From assembly GCF_029227915.1 (NCBI RefSeq), contig NC_079883.1, forward strand, positions 3,348,001 to 3,412,000: 64,000 nt of DNA, in the 5' to 3' direction. Both the position numbers and the translations under genes were made by a program. The notes beneath the pieces were generated by a model. The model was not told where the DNA came from. It worked only from the letters and a program-made list of their open reading frames with translations, and ran no database searches. Shown one piece after another: positions 47,441-58,529 of this stretch. Numbering within the stretch: position 1 is the stretch's first letter; each line of letters starts with the position of its first letter. Source of the stretch: Hydractinia symbiolongicarpus. Taxonomy: Eukaryota; Cnidaria; Hydrozoa; Anthoathecata; Hydractiniidae.

Positions 47441-50400
47441 AGACTTTGTGGTAAGATAATGCGGTCGTTACGCAGCATTAGATCTTCGTCCGATATCGCC
47501 AGCTCGTGGAAGACCTTACGGTATGGTTCCAACAATTTCTTTGACTTTGTAATGTACCCCTGGTGAATGCACTTGACCAGGGACTTCAGCACTGCATCCT
47601 TCTTGGTTTCTGCGATGATTCAACTTATGGAGATGGCTTCTGTATAGGGGTCGTATTGGAGGAACCAGACAGTTTTTTCCAGTTGTCGGATTCCTGTTGC
47701 CATGACGTTTTGTTAATGGGTGTTGCATGCCTGGATAAGAAGTCCGCAGGATTTTCTTTTCCTCGTCTCCACGATACTTTGAAGGTAATGTCCTGGTGTC
47801 GCAGTTTTATTCTGTCTGTTTGAATCGAACCAATTCGGGTGCTTGCAAAATTACTGACCAGTGGTTTGTGGTCTGTGATGATATCCACTCCTGGTCCTCC
47901 AGCAATGTAGTGGCGGAATCGTCTAAGGCCAAAATCCACAGAGAGTGATTCAAAATCGAGTCGAGGGTATCGTTGTTCGACATTCGTTGTTGTCCTGCTT
48001 GCGCACGTGACTGGAGAAGAGTCATCTATGTTGTGACCCTGTGCGAGTATTGCACAGAGGCCAGTTCGGTGGGCATCCACAAAAATATAGGTGTTCAATT
48101 TTGGATTAAAGTGTCTCATTAGTGTGTCGTTAGTGCATGCGTTCTTTAGTGCTGTGAACTCTTGTTGACATTCTTTGGTCCATTCAAAACGTTCGTGCAG
48201 TTTTGTCAGCTTTCTCATGTGGTGAGTCTTTGTTGCTAAAAAAAATATAGGTGTTCAATTTTGGATTAAAGTGTCTCATTAGTGTGTCGTTAGTGCATGC
48301 GTTCTTTAGTGCTGTGAACTCTTGTTGACATTCTTTGGTCCATTCAAAACGTTCGTGCAGTTTTGTCAGCTTTCTCATGTGGTGAGTCTTTGTTGCTAAA
48401 CCGGGGATAAAACTGGAGTGGGACTGGATCATGCTAAGGAAGGAAAGGATGTCATCTTTCGATGTTGGTACAGAAGGGTCTTTCAATGCTTGAACTTTTG
48501 ATGGATCTGGCATAATTCCTTCTGGTGTTACCTTGATTCCCTAGAATGGATTTTCTCTGGCTGCAAAGATACATTTCTCCGGGTAGAGTGTTAAGCCTGA
48601 CTCCTGTATGGTATGAAACATGGTGTCGAGTACTTTATAGTGTTCCTCAGGTGTTTCGGTGGCTAAGATCAGATCGTCGTGGATTGCATGTGCGTGAGGG
48701 ATTGAACTAAACAGTGGTCGCAATGCTTTTGTAAATTCACCTGACGCAGGTTTAGTACCCATGACTAATTTTCGGTACCTCATGAGACGGTCTCCAGCAT
48801 TGAAGACAGTGATATGGCGTGACTCTGGGTCCAATTCCTGTTGATGGAATGCAGACTTAAAATCTAGTTTGGAGAAGATTTACAATTGCTTAGGTGGGAT
48901 CTGATATCTTCCACACATGGAATCGGTATGTGAGTGTCCTTTATTGCTCGATTTGGTTTTCTCATGTCCACGGTAACTCGGATTCCTCCATTTTCTTTAG
49001 GTGCCAGTATAGGATTTGATACCCATGGTGCTGGGCCATGGTGCTCTTCAATGATGTTGTTCTCTTCCATCTTTTTTATTTTCTCTTGGAATCTGGCCTT
49101 TAAGTGAAATGATATCGGCCTGGCTGGTTGCGGTGTTGGTGTAATTGAGTCATCAATGTGTAATTTAACGGTGTGGTTTTTTAGTGTACCAACCCCTTTG
49201 AAAAGGTCTGGGTACTTCGCGGTCAGATCTCTGATGTTTGTGTTGTCTACGTTGACACTGCGGATGTTAGAATTTGTCGGGCCTGGGAACTTGATGATTC
49301 CCAGCTCCTCGCATACTGCACCACTGAGGAGAGTTTCCAGGTCCTTTTTGATGATGTAAAATCGCACGTTTGCCACAACTTCACCGTACATAACTGGTTC
49401 AGTGTCCTAGGCATTTAAGGTTCTTTGAGCCATATGGCTTTATCTTGATGGAAGTCTTTGCAATGGATAATTGTAGTTGGTTTGCCATCCTTTTTGACAT
49501 GATAGAAATGTCTGCGTCTGTATCTGCATAGGCCTTAACCACTCTTGCCTTTATGCCAACAGTGACTTTGTATCTCTTGGGTGGTGGGTTTTTCTTGTTT
49601 TATGTGCGGCTCTTCGGGTTTTTGCTACTCTCCGGGCTGCATACACTAGCCTTTTGACACGCTGTTGCTCATCCTCAGATTCTTCAGACGGTTCGGTCTC
49701 TGTTGTGCTCTCTTCGGAGTTGCTCTCTGCTGATGAGTTGTTTACCTACCTAGTCTGCTTATGCTTTCTGTTTCCTTTTGTGCATGTTCATGAACCCTTG
49801 AAATGTCCATACTGTCCACATTTAAAGCATTTCTTGTTGAATGCCGGACACTTTTTCCCTCCTTTACAACGTTTCAATGAACAGTCATTACATTTGGGCA
49901 TTCTCGGTGGAGATCCATTCCTCTTTCCTTCTTTCTTGAAGAGGTCCTCTCTTGCACGGTTTCTCTTAGAGTATTTTCCAGGTGTGTTTACATGGCTTAC
50001 ATTGGCTATTGGTTGTTCTGTTATCTTTTGAGCTCTTACTGTGGCTGCTTCCAGCTTCCTCCCATTTTTAATGAGCTCCTCTAAATTCCATTGATTGTTG
50101 AGAGCATTTTTTCTGATGTCATCATCAATTCACCTGCTGTTTGTTTAATTTTGTGGAACTCAAAATTTGCCAATGTTGTGTTTTTCAGTGGTTGGTAATG
50201 TTCCTTCAGTCTTGTAACTGTCGCATCAAAAGTGATTGTAAGCCTCTCTGCAGTGGGAACGACTTCTTCAAAGTCTTTTTGAAGGTTCCGGGATGCAAAC
50301 CTTCCTAAAAATACCTTCCTCTTGTTGAGTTGGATCCATTCTGCTTGCTCTGGCTCGCTTCCTGCTGGTGGATCTTTTGCAATCGCTTCGCATTCGTACT

Positions 50401-50750
50401 GGAATGCATTACAATAATGCATCATAACAATTGTCCCTGTGAATATCAGGATCGAACTTCTTCAAACTCTGCTCCGCCATTTTTGTTGACTCGCAGTCTC
50501 CCTGTGTTGTTGTTGTTTTGTGTTTATCCTCGTCGCCAATGAAAAGAACGGCTATATGTTAACACAACAAAGCTTTCTCTGCTATAAATAACATAAGTCC
50601 AGCTACAAATTACACAGCTCTTGTCGCCATCTTGGTCTCTCCTTTCTGCCTTTTGTCCGGCAGCCGACCTCGGATACATCAGAAGACACAGGTGAAATTT
50701 TAAAAGATGTGTGAGTGAATGGCAACCGACCGTTGAGGCCAACGACACTG
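47441..50750 (-). mobile_element. Gypsy-like element inserted in the copia-like one
   Basis: Read on the minus strand: TTGGCGACGAGGATAAAC (typical leader next to a gypsy 5' LTR, about 50525-50542); gag (50425-50081); a zinc knuckle CFKCGQYGHF (about 49800-49830); an aspartic protease-like DTDADISIM (about 49510); RT from 49391 (DLFKGVGTL, then PAPWVSNPILAPKENGGIR); the AIHDDLILA catalytic box near 48690; RNase H with DHKPLV and GKENPADFLSRH (about 47870-47720); and the start of integrase (47592-47441). Order RT-RNase H-integrase is Ty3/gypsy type. Stops and frameshifts, a 160-bp duplication and loss of most of the integrase and of the 3' LTR show it is dead. It interrupts the copia-like element in the opposite orientation, so it arrived later. 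Confidence 0.8.
48081..48400. repeat. 160-bp exact tandem duplication in gypsy RT/RNase H
   Basis: 48081-48240 and 48241-48400 are essentially identical, starting AAAAATATAGGTGTTCAATT. As 160 is not a multiple of three, it shifts the RNase H frame and yields two overlapping minus-strand ORFs that share residues. Confidence 0.95.
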
Positions 50751-52072
50751 AAGAAGTATTATTAGCGATAAAAGCAAATATAGAAGACTAGGTCTTGAAT
50801 GCGAAAATCAAAGAATTAATCAACTGGCATGACAACAATGTTTTCTCCACAGTTGAAGACATAGGTCAATCTAGAATATCCACAAGATGGGTAATCACAA
50901 CAAAGAATGTAGTGGAAAACAAAATTGCCAAAGCTTATTGGTCATAAGAGGTTTCAAAGAAGAGGAGGTTCCAATCTGACAGTCTGCGAATAATAATAAA
51001 AATAATGGCCTTGCTGATGCTTTAAGAGCTTGGTATTTACGAGTAAAGGAACAGTTAATTGGTTTGGGAATGAGCATGTCTTCATTTTGACGAGGTTTTA
51101 TATTATTGGATTCAATATGACTGTTGCCAAGGATTGATTGTAATACATGTTGATGATTTTCTTTGGGAAGGATCACAAGATTTCAAGTATGTCAGAGTCA
51201 ACATACAACAATTCAATAGTTCTATTGAGCATGACCAAAGCAAATATGTAGCACCGTAGATTAGTGGTTATAGCTCTCGTACTCTGTGCGGGAGACTGGG
51301 GTTCGAGTCCTCTTGACGGCGATTCAATATGGGCGAGTGAATGTTACCATAGCACCAAAGACAGACATCAACAACTCTCACATGAAGAGCAATCTAAGTA
51401 TCGATGAATTCGTGGTCAATTAAATTGGGTATCATCTCAATCAAGGCCAGACATTTCTTTTAATATTTGTCAATTAAGCACAAAGTTAAACCGTGCAAAT
51501 TTTGATGATGTTTTGAGAGCTAATTAATTGGTAAAGAAGTTGAAATTGGATCCTGATATTTACCTAAAATTTGGGAAGTTGAAACCTCCATTACAATTAA
51601 TCTTGTATGCTGACACCTCATTTGGAACTCTACATGACGGAAGCTCTTAAAGTGGAATTTTTGTTTTTCTCAAAGGTGTTGAGAACATCATGACACCCAT
51701 CACATGGTAGTCCAAAAACATTCAGACAGCTGTGCGTATCACACTTGCAGCAGAAACATTAGCACTTGGTAATGGTATTGATACATGTATATGGGTAAAA
51801 AATGTAATAATGGAAATTTTGAAGACAGATCTAGGAAGTATCTTGTGCTACACAGATATGAAATCTTTGTATGAAGCTGCACATTCAACAAAAGCTTTAA
51901 AAGACAAGCAATTAAGAGTTGACATGGCTTCTCTCAGACAGAGTATCAATTAAAAGGAAGTTAAATTGAAGTGGATTCCCGCCAAACACAACTTAGCAGA
52001 TGTGTTAACAAAGCAAGGAGCTAATAGCACACTTCTACTGAATGTGCTACAAAATGGTCATGAAGAGTGTTA
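50745..52072 (+). mobile_element. Copia-like element, RT and RNase H remains
   Basis: Continues the element broken at 47440. Pieces in several frames: INWHDNNVFSTVEDIGQ and ISTRWVIT (RT start, about 50815-50900), LIVIHVDDFLWEG (RT catalytic VDD, about 51140-51175), QLNWVSSQSRPDISFN (RT end, about 51420-51465), LILYADTSFGTLHDG (RNase H start, about 51600), and AAETLALGNGIDTCIW with KLKWIPAKHNLADVLTKQ (RNase H end, 51740-52015). A truncated SINE-A is inserted at 51247-51353. Several stops; inactive. Confidence 0.75.
51247..51353 (+). mobile_element. SINE-A, tRNA-like head only
   Basis: Starts GCACCGTAGATTAGTGGTTA and keeps the B box GGTTCGAGTCC, then ends abruptly after AATGTTACCATAGCACC. It is inserted in the copia-like RT. 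Truncation at the 3' end is unusual for a LINE-mobilised SINE. Confidence 0.8.
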
Positions 52073-52351
52073 GTGACCAATTAAAAGCTGTGTTTTCAAA
52101 AAAATTTATTATATATTTTTTTTGAGTTTTATTTTTCTGAATTCATTGCTGAAATACCAATACTTGGCATCACACAACTAAGGAGCCAAGAAAGAATAGT
52201 CTTCAGTACATGTTTGATCAAGACTTGTATAATAGAGTGCATTGGTGAAATTTCTACCCAGTACCACTATAAGCAAGTAGGAGTTCCTTTATATTCCTCC
52301 CATATCTGAATGAGCTGAGCAACATGCAGAAAAGAAAATAGATGGAGATTG

Positions 52352-52494
52352 TTAATCTTCCATTCTAGGAAATTACTAATACGAATCAATTGGTGGTGGG
52401 GTTTAATTGTGTTGAACCAATCTTGCTGATAAAATCGTTGTGTTTTTTTAATATAATGGTGTTCTATTGGGTTGTGTAATAATCAATTGGATTT
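52352..52494 (+). repeat. Right LTR fragment of the copia-like element
   Basis: Starts TGTTAATCTTCCATTCTAGG directly after a purine-rich tract (AATAGATGGAGAT), as expected of a 3' LTR after its polypurine tract. It matches the left LTR at 45008. The real LTR may extend to about 52600. Confidence 0.7.
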
Positions 52495-52664
52495 ATTTAG
52501 TGTTGCGTTATACAGAGACCTGTAAGATAACCTACAGGTTAGTCATACGCATATTACGACTTTAACAGGAGAGACTTTAGAGAAAGAAGATAAGGAGAGA
52601 TGTATCAGCATTTCTCACAACATTTAAAGGTACATAGATATCGCACTATTTTGAACGATTTCAG

Positions 52665-52826
52665 GTACTGGAAATTGCTAAAATTGTGGAGCTTCTGGAC
52701 GCTGGACCCACCAGGCCCAAAGCTGTTTTGTTCCAGCATTCGGATATCCCAATAACATTTTGTAACGCTGATGACTACAGAAGGTTGTTCTGTGATGTCG
52801 ACTTATTTAATGAACTTTCTGTTTGA
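52665..52826 (+). CDS. Exon-like ORF, unrecognised
   Basis: A 53-codon frame opens right after GAACGATTTCAG, an acceptor-like site, and runs to TGA at 52824-52826. It has ordinary amino-acid composition (for example KAVLFQHSDIPITFCNADD and YRRLFCDVDLFNEL), unlike most chance ORFs here. No family is recognised and no partner exon is visible. It could be a terminal exon of a host gene or part of a transposon, since it lies between an LTR and the inverted-repeat element. Confidence 0.35.
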   Translation, partial: VLEIAKIVELLDAGPTRPKAVLFQHSDIPITFCNADDYRRLFCDVDLFNELSV

Positions 52827-52831
52827 GAGTA

Positions 52832-54325
52832 CAGTACCGCCTGTGTGTAACTTTACATGTACGCGATAGTTATCACCTTCGCATGAGCTTTCGGTAGCCT
52901 TAGAACTTTCGTTGTTATTGTTAACCTATTGTTAAATACATGAGCTATTTTTGCATGTTGAAAACAATAGAGTTCATGTCTTGTTCGCGAAATTTAATTA
53001 GCTTATGTGAACTGTGAGTGTCCCATTGTTGTATTTAATTGCTACAGTCGTCAAGATATCCACGAACGAAAATAAAGTTTAACAAAGGTTTATTGTTTTT
53101 ACTCACTTTACTTAAAACTTTAAAAATAAAAGCTTTTTTAGATCGCGTTTTAAAAATTTAAAAATGAAAAACTACGATAGAAAAGATTTTTAGAACACAT
53201 TTTAAAAGTTTAAAATTGAAAAACGGCGATAGAAAAGCTTTTTTAGATCGCATTTTAAAAGTTTAAAAACGAAAAAATGGTGATAGAAAAGCTTTTTAGA
53301 TTGCATTTTAAAAGTTTAAAAACGAAAAACGCTGATAGAAAAGATTTTTAAGATCCCATTTTAAAAGTTTGAAAACGAAAAACGGCGATAGAAAAGCTTT
53401 TTTAGATGGCATTTTAAAAGTTTAAAAACGAAAAACGGCGATAGAAAAGCTTTTTTAGATCGCATTTTAAAAGTTTAAAAACGAAAAAACGGCGATAGAA
53501 AAGCTTTTTTAGATCGCATTTTAAAAGTTTAAAAACGAAAAACGCTGATAGAAAAGATTTTTAAGATCCCATTTTAAAAGTTTGAAAACGAAAAACGGCG
53601 ATAGAAAAGCTTTTTTAGATCGCATTTTAAAAGTTTAAAAACGAAAAACTGCGATATAAAAGCTTTTTTAGATCGCATTTTAAAAGTTTAAGAACGAAAA
53701 GCGGCGATAGAAACGCTTTTTTAGATCGCGTTTTAAAAATTTAAGAACTAAAAACGGCGATAGAAAAGCTTTTTTAGATCGCATCGCAAAACAAAATGTT
53801 CTCACAATTAGATCTGTCAAGAACGTCAAAAGTTAGATTTTTAGATTTTTCTTTCTTCGGTATTGAAATTTAATTTGTTTTCAAAATCTTATCGTAAAGG
53901 GGAAAGTCCTGAAAGTAGGGTTTTTCCGTTTGCGCTGTTAAACGTTGCTTTTTATAAGAAGAACTTTTAAAAGTTTTGCATGTTAAAAAATATGCTTCGA
54001 TGATAAAGAATTATTATTAAAAGTTTTAAAAAGTAGCAACATTAGTTTTTTTGTGTTATGTTCGTTCTTTTTTCTAAAATAATATATTTCAATAGCCTTC
54101 GTGATCTTTAACACTTTTAAACAATAACATGCATGTTACATGTGACAACAAAAGGATTCATCAAATCTTATTGTGATGACTCGCGCACGACGATAAGAAT
54201 AGAAAGCAATTAAGTTCGTGTGTAAACAAAAGATATGTGAACGTTCTTTATGTAGACATGAGATCGTTACATGAGGTCGTAAAACTCGCGTACATGTAAA
54301 GTTACACGCAGGCGGTACTGTACAA
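52832..54325. mobile_element. Terminal-inverted-repeat element around a minisatellite
   Basis: GTACAGTACCGCCTGTGTGT continuing AACTTTACATGTACGCGA at about 52832-52870 is repeated inverted at about 54288-54325 with one mismatch (37-38 bp). Between them lies a 53-bp minisatellite. No transposase is seen. Length about 1.5 kb. Confidence 0.75.
53100..53790. repeat. Minisatellite, 53-bp unit, about 13 copies
   Basis: The unit contains GCGATAGAAAAGCTTTTTTA, GATCGCATTTTAAAAG and TTTAAAAACGAAAAACG. Small variants (GATCCCATT, CGCTGATAG) recur about 185 bp apart, a sign of higher-order duplication. Confidence 0.93.
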
Positions 54326-54479
54326 TTCAACCAGATTTTTTTACCATTTTTCCCTCTTTTTCCCATCAACTAGTTAAATGATGGTTGGTAGTCAAAATTA
54401 AAACATACTGTGCAACAAGCAAGGATACAAAAGGTCATGATAGTTCACAATTGTGCTCTTGCTTGTGGGGACGATCATA

Positions 54480-54788
54480 CTATAGAAGAACAGGCATACA
54501 GTCTAGCATCTTGCAGTGAATATGCAGTTGGGCAGGACTCAGGTTGTTGGGTACTGCAATATGTCTCTTTCTGCTTATCATTATATAAAAAACCATCTGC
54601 AGCAGTATTATTGAAAATGTGTTTGCCGAATTTAACACCAAGAATAGGGTGCTGCTTGCATTGTTGGGGTGAAATGTTATTTCATTTAAACTAGGTATAA
54701 CATAATTCTTAATTGACTTTTGCATGGCCAGCCAATACATAGACTTATTAGCACGCCTAGTCATTGAGCTGATGCCTTTGTGCGCCAA
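54480..54788 (-). mobile_element. Gypsy-like integrase zinc-binding scrap
   Basis: A minus-strand ORF starts HKGISSMTRRANKSMYWLAM, then QKSIKNYVI. This matches the H-x-G...W-x-x-M...I text of the integrase N-terminal zinc-binding domain in gypsy-like elements. The expected Cys pair is blurred and nothing else of the element is visible. Confidence 0.55.
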
Positions 54789-55394
54789 ATGAAGAACTGA
54801 CAGAATGAGTTGTATATAACAGTCTGGAATAACAACCCTTCAATTGTCAAGTCATATCAGGTTGTTGGAGGTTGACAGGTTGTTAAAGGTTGACAGGCAG
54901 TTGCCCACTTTCTGAAATTTTTTTGATAGTTGGGTTGGTTTGTCTATCCGTACCAGGCAAACAAGATTAATTAGTTGGATAAGATTCCCATAAATGGTAC
55001 ACTGGCTCAACAATCAGTACTGTGATTGGTAAGTGTTAATGTGTGCTGGTAAGTGTTAATCTTAGGAAGTATTGTGTCTGTATTAGAGTCTGTGGATGCT
55101 AATTGTTTAAAATATTAAATCATTAACTTTTAAAATGTTTTTGGCTGATGTAGCAAAAGGCAGTTTTAAAGGATGGGCTGGAAGGTTTGAAGAGCTTGAA
55201 TGTGTTGTGTGCAGCTATAGATTTAGCACTTTTAAGGTTCTTTCACATTGGATAGGGAAATGATGGAGGAAGGATGTTGATTTTTAGGCAAACTTATTAG
55301 CTTATATAAATAAGCCTTGATAGTTCAGTTGGATGTTGCAGGGAGTTGTCTGGCAGGGCAAGGACCTTAGTTGGGTCTTAATCATTCATTTTAA

Positions 55395-55810
55395 ACCTGT
55401 TAAGGGATGTGCTTTCAAACTTTATCAATGCATTGATAACACAATTTTTTTGCCAAAAATAAATTTTTTAGCTCGTCCCAGGCCTCTTATTTCTTGCTGA
55501 CGACCCTCAGTTTGCAATCAAATTTTGTGAGCAAACATATGGGGCATATGCAAGCTTACACAAATTTTTTTATTGCAAACCAAGTTGCAGATCCTGAGTT
55601 ATTGGGTCCTTTAATATGTCTAAAATTAATGATGACAGAACATGTGAAAAAAATAATGCTATTGCTTAAATATGACATCACAATTTTTGCAGCATAATTA
55701 AATATGAAATTCTTTAAATGTGAATATCTTGAGAACAAAAAGAGCTTTTTAAAAAACTTTAAAAAACTTGTTAACCAACTTTTTAAGCTCTGTAATATAA
55801 GTCCAACATC
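55395..55810. repeat. Dispersed repeat, copy 2, rearranged
   Basis: 55617-55810 is parallel to 24940-25130 (AAAATTAATGATGACAGAA, TTGCTTAAATATGACATCA, GCAGCATAATTAAAT). 55395-55493 is the reverse complement of 24828-24935. A 120-bp stretch without a partner separates them. Confidence 0.55.
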
Positions 55811-55901
55811 ATTTTATACCTCAAGTTCCCTTTAAGGTGTGAGTAAGGGAAAAACTTTGATGTTTTAGAATAGCTTCTATTAAAATTACGTGAAAGTTGT
55901 A

Positions 55902-56305
55902 AGGCTGTCATCAAAAATATGTTGTGTTCGTGTCCTCTGACCGACTCCCTTTTGGTAATAAAAACCCGCGTCGGTAAGTCGGAAAAAGACCGGGAAAAAA
56001 TTTCGCGACATATTTTTTAAAAAGAATTTTTTTTTTACTAGAACTAATTTATGCAAAATTGACAAAAACTCGCGAAAATTAATTTCGGTAAAAATTAATT
56101 CCTTTAGGGCATTCCTGTGGCTACTGACAGTTTACAGGGCGGCGAAAAATGGTCCACAAACGATGTCGAGTGGCGCTATACTGTCTTGACCCTGGGAACG
56201 AAATTGCCTTCTCCGATCTGAAAATCCCGGGGTAAAATACGCCCGACCGACTCATTTTTCCGGGGTCTTCAGGACGCGAACACAACATATTTTTGATGGT
56301 GGCCT
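55902..56305. mobile_element. MITE with CATCAAAAATATGTTGTG inverted ends
   Basis: The left end CATCAAAAATATGTTGTGTT then CGTGTCCT is mirrored at the right end (inverse CATCAAAAATATGTTGTGTT then CGCGTCCT), about 28 bp with one mismatch. A weaker AGGC match extends outward. About 400 bp, more GC-rich than the flanks, no ORF. Confidence 0.8.
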
Positions 56306-56309
56306 AATA

Positions 56310-57040
56310 ATGATATTTAATATTTTCTGAAAGTTTATAAAATTGCCTAAAAGATGATATAGAAATTATTGAAAGCGAAATAAAATTGAAGACGTTAAAA
56401 GACGCTAAAAAATGACCCCCCTTTACTAATGCATCTCCATTTACAAAACTTTTAGTTTTGTATGATTGATGTTCACTGTTTTGTAATCACAACACATTGA
56501 TCTAAAAACGATCTGAAAATTAAACTGTAATTATTTTCCGTTTTGAAGATATTTTCCATTAACTTCTTTTATCAAATTACAAACCATAATTCGCTAAAAA
56601 ATACATCATAACTCGAAATCTGTTCACACTTACAAATTAAATTTAAAATCGTTTTTGGATACAACATATGTCTTTAAAAGCCACTCACACTCCACCTTGT
56701 AGCTTTTATAGTTTTGTAAATGAAGATAAAAAGGCTAGTAGTACTAACACAAAAAATGAACATTGCGAAAAAGAGCTTTAAATATTTTTAAAAATATCAT
56801 CACTTTTGTATAGTTAAATGTAGTTTTTAACAACTTATGTACAACGCGTGTGTCTGCTCATATTCGCACTTAAAAAAATATTCACAAGAAGAGAGACGGG
56901 CAAAGTAAAAATAAACAAAAAGGAAAAGGAAAAAATGTTACAAAATCTGATGGAATAGAGATTTAAAAAAATGATATGATAACATAAATGTCTGAGTCAT
57001 ATTCTCTATCGCTGGATAAAACATCCATTATTTTCTTTCC
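56310..57040. other. AT-rich stretch, nothing recognised
   Basis: No ORF, repeat family or RNA signal could be supported here. Confidence 0.5.
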
Positions 57041-57046
57041 ACTTAC

Positions 57047-57173
57047 GCTTTTGTTCAATTTGCGTATTATTATTTATTTTCAATCTTCGCCTGGCTGGAG
57101 AGTTAAAACACTTTCTTCTAATTTTTTTTCTCCTTCTTGAAGTAACAGAAGCTTTTTGACGATAAGTAGACAT
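57047..57173 (-). CDS. Candidate first coding exon, basic peptide
   Basis: ATG at 57173 opens 42 codons, very Arg/Lys-rich (SVTSRRRKKIRRKCFNSPAR), ending at a good donor (AAGC-GTAAGTGG). No matching downstream exon was identified, so it may be an isolated coincidence. It is too short to assign. Confidence 0.3.
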
Positions 57174-57639
57174 TTTTTAATATTTTATATAGCTTGATGT
57201 TGTTAGTGTTGCTCGCTTGTAAAAAAAACTTTTTCCGGAAAAAGCATTAATGAAAGATAAATTGAAAAAAGTGATTTTTAATTGATCGGATAAAAACAAA
57301 TAATCATAAAAGAAAAGCAATACAAAAAATTCAATGGTATCGTTTTTTACAACATTGGTTGTGGTTACGTTATTGTTACAAAATATGCTCATATCACAGT
57401 TTATTCCCAAAGTGAGAAACATAAACATTTACACCTCTATTTTTTTTTGATCTTTTTAGCACATTCAGCTGGAAGACAAATGATGAGGATTGTGTTTTTG
57501 GAAAAAAGTCGCATTTCTATCCTATTTTATAAAAAAATAATTTCACCATTAAAAAGTTCACTTTTCTTTTTATAAAAGAAGTTAAAAAAAAATTTGCAAA
57601 AAAAAATATTTTTTTCCCTTACTCACACCTTAAGAGAGC

Positions 57640-58080
57640 TAATGGAATCCTTACGAAAATAAAACACATGCTTCCAAAAGAGGTTTTGCTTACATTGTAT
57701 TTTGCACTTTTCTATTCAAACATAAACTACTGTTCTCAAATATCAATATTAACAGAATTTCTGCACTGTTTGATTGATTAGTTTTGCTGATCTTACAACA
57801 CTGTCAAATAGGCTCTACTCAGAGTTAGGTCTTTTGAAGTTCAGGGACTTGATTCATGCTCTAAATACACTTTTCATACATGATCTTTTTAATAAAAATG
57901 TACCAGAGCCTATCCTTAATACATTTGCAGTTGACTTCTCCCATCCCTACAACACTAGGTCTCAACACCTTGGTCTTATAAACTATCAATCTGTTTGTAC
58001 TACTAGTTTTGGATTAAAATCTATTCGCCATCAAGTTTTAGCATCTTGGTGTCATTGGACCTTTGTTCTAAGACAAAGTG
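57640..58080 (+). mobile_element. LINE reverse transcriptase C-terminal scrap
   Basis: NGILTKIKHMLPKEVLLTLY with ALFYSNINYCSQ, then across a frame break a 107-codon ORF with DLFNKNVPEPILNTF and HPYNTRSQHLG. This is the C-terminal text of CR1/jockey-like non-LTR retrotransposon reverse transcriptases (IKHxLP, NYC, NTR). Broken by stops. Confidence 0.65.
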
Positions 58081-58179
58081 TATTGAAATCAATTTAAATC
58101 TTGCATTAAGTACAAAACTCTTGCTTCATACTGATTAATACTTCTGCTGTTTATGTACACTTTTATTAACACTTTGTGG

Positions 58180-58527
58180 CGCCGTAGATTAGTGGTTATA
58201 GCTCTCGTACTCTGTGCGGGAGACCGGGGTTCGATTCCTCTTGACGGCGATTCAACATGGGCGAGTGAATGTTACCATAGCCCCGGGTTAACCCAAGCCA
58301 TGTGAGGGAAATTGGGAAGATGGCACACTGTGTGGGCCGTTGGATGTTGCCGGGAGTTGTCTAGTAGAGCGCGAGCTCTAATTGGGTCTGCGTAGCTCAA
58401 AATGAGCATTAAATACTCTAGGACTCTTCATCTACGCCATGGCCCCTCCTGGAAATAATAGACAGGGTATATCCCTCGATATTTGTGAGGCTAGCCATGT
58501 AAAATATGCACATCTATCTATCTATCT
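58180..58527 (+). mobile_element. SINE-A, full-length tRNA-derived SINE
   Basis: The head GCGCCGTAGATTAGTGGTTA through CTTGACGGCG folds like a tRNA: paired ends (CGCCGT/ACGGCG), A-box-like TAGATTAGTGG and a perfect B box GGTTCGATTCC. A body of about 270 bp follows, ending GCACATCTATCTATCTATC, that is, with a simple-repeat 3' tail. Two other copies lie at 45325-45656 (inverted, nearly full) and 51247-51353 (head only). A young Pol III family is implied by the high identity of the copies. Confidence 0.88.
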
Positions 58528-58529
58528 AT

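Noticed and set aside
47381-47823. Plus-strand ORFs at 47381-47566 and 47563-47823
   Set aside because: They are antisense shadows of the minus-strand gypsy-like RNase H and integrase, apart from the first few codons, which belong to the copia-like element.
51247-51320. Stand-alone tRNA gene
   Set aside because: The tRNA-like sequence is followed by the SINE-A body and matches the heads of the other SINE-A copies, so it is the SINE promoter.
53100-53790. CRISPR-like array
   Set aside because: The units are contiguous 53-bp tandem copies without unique spacers, and the genome is eukaryotic.
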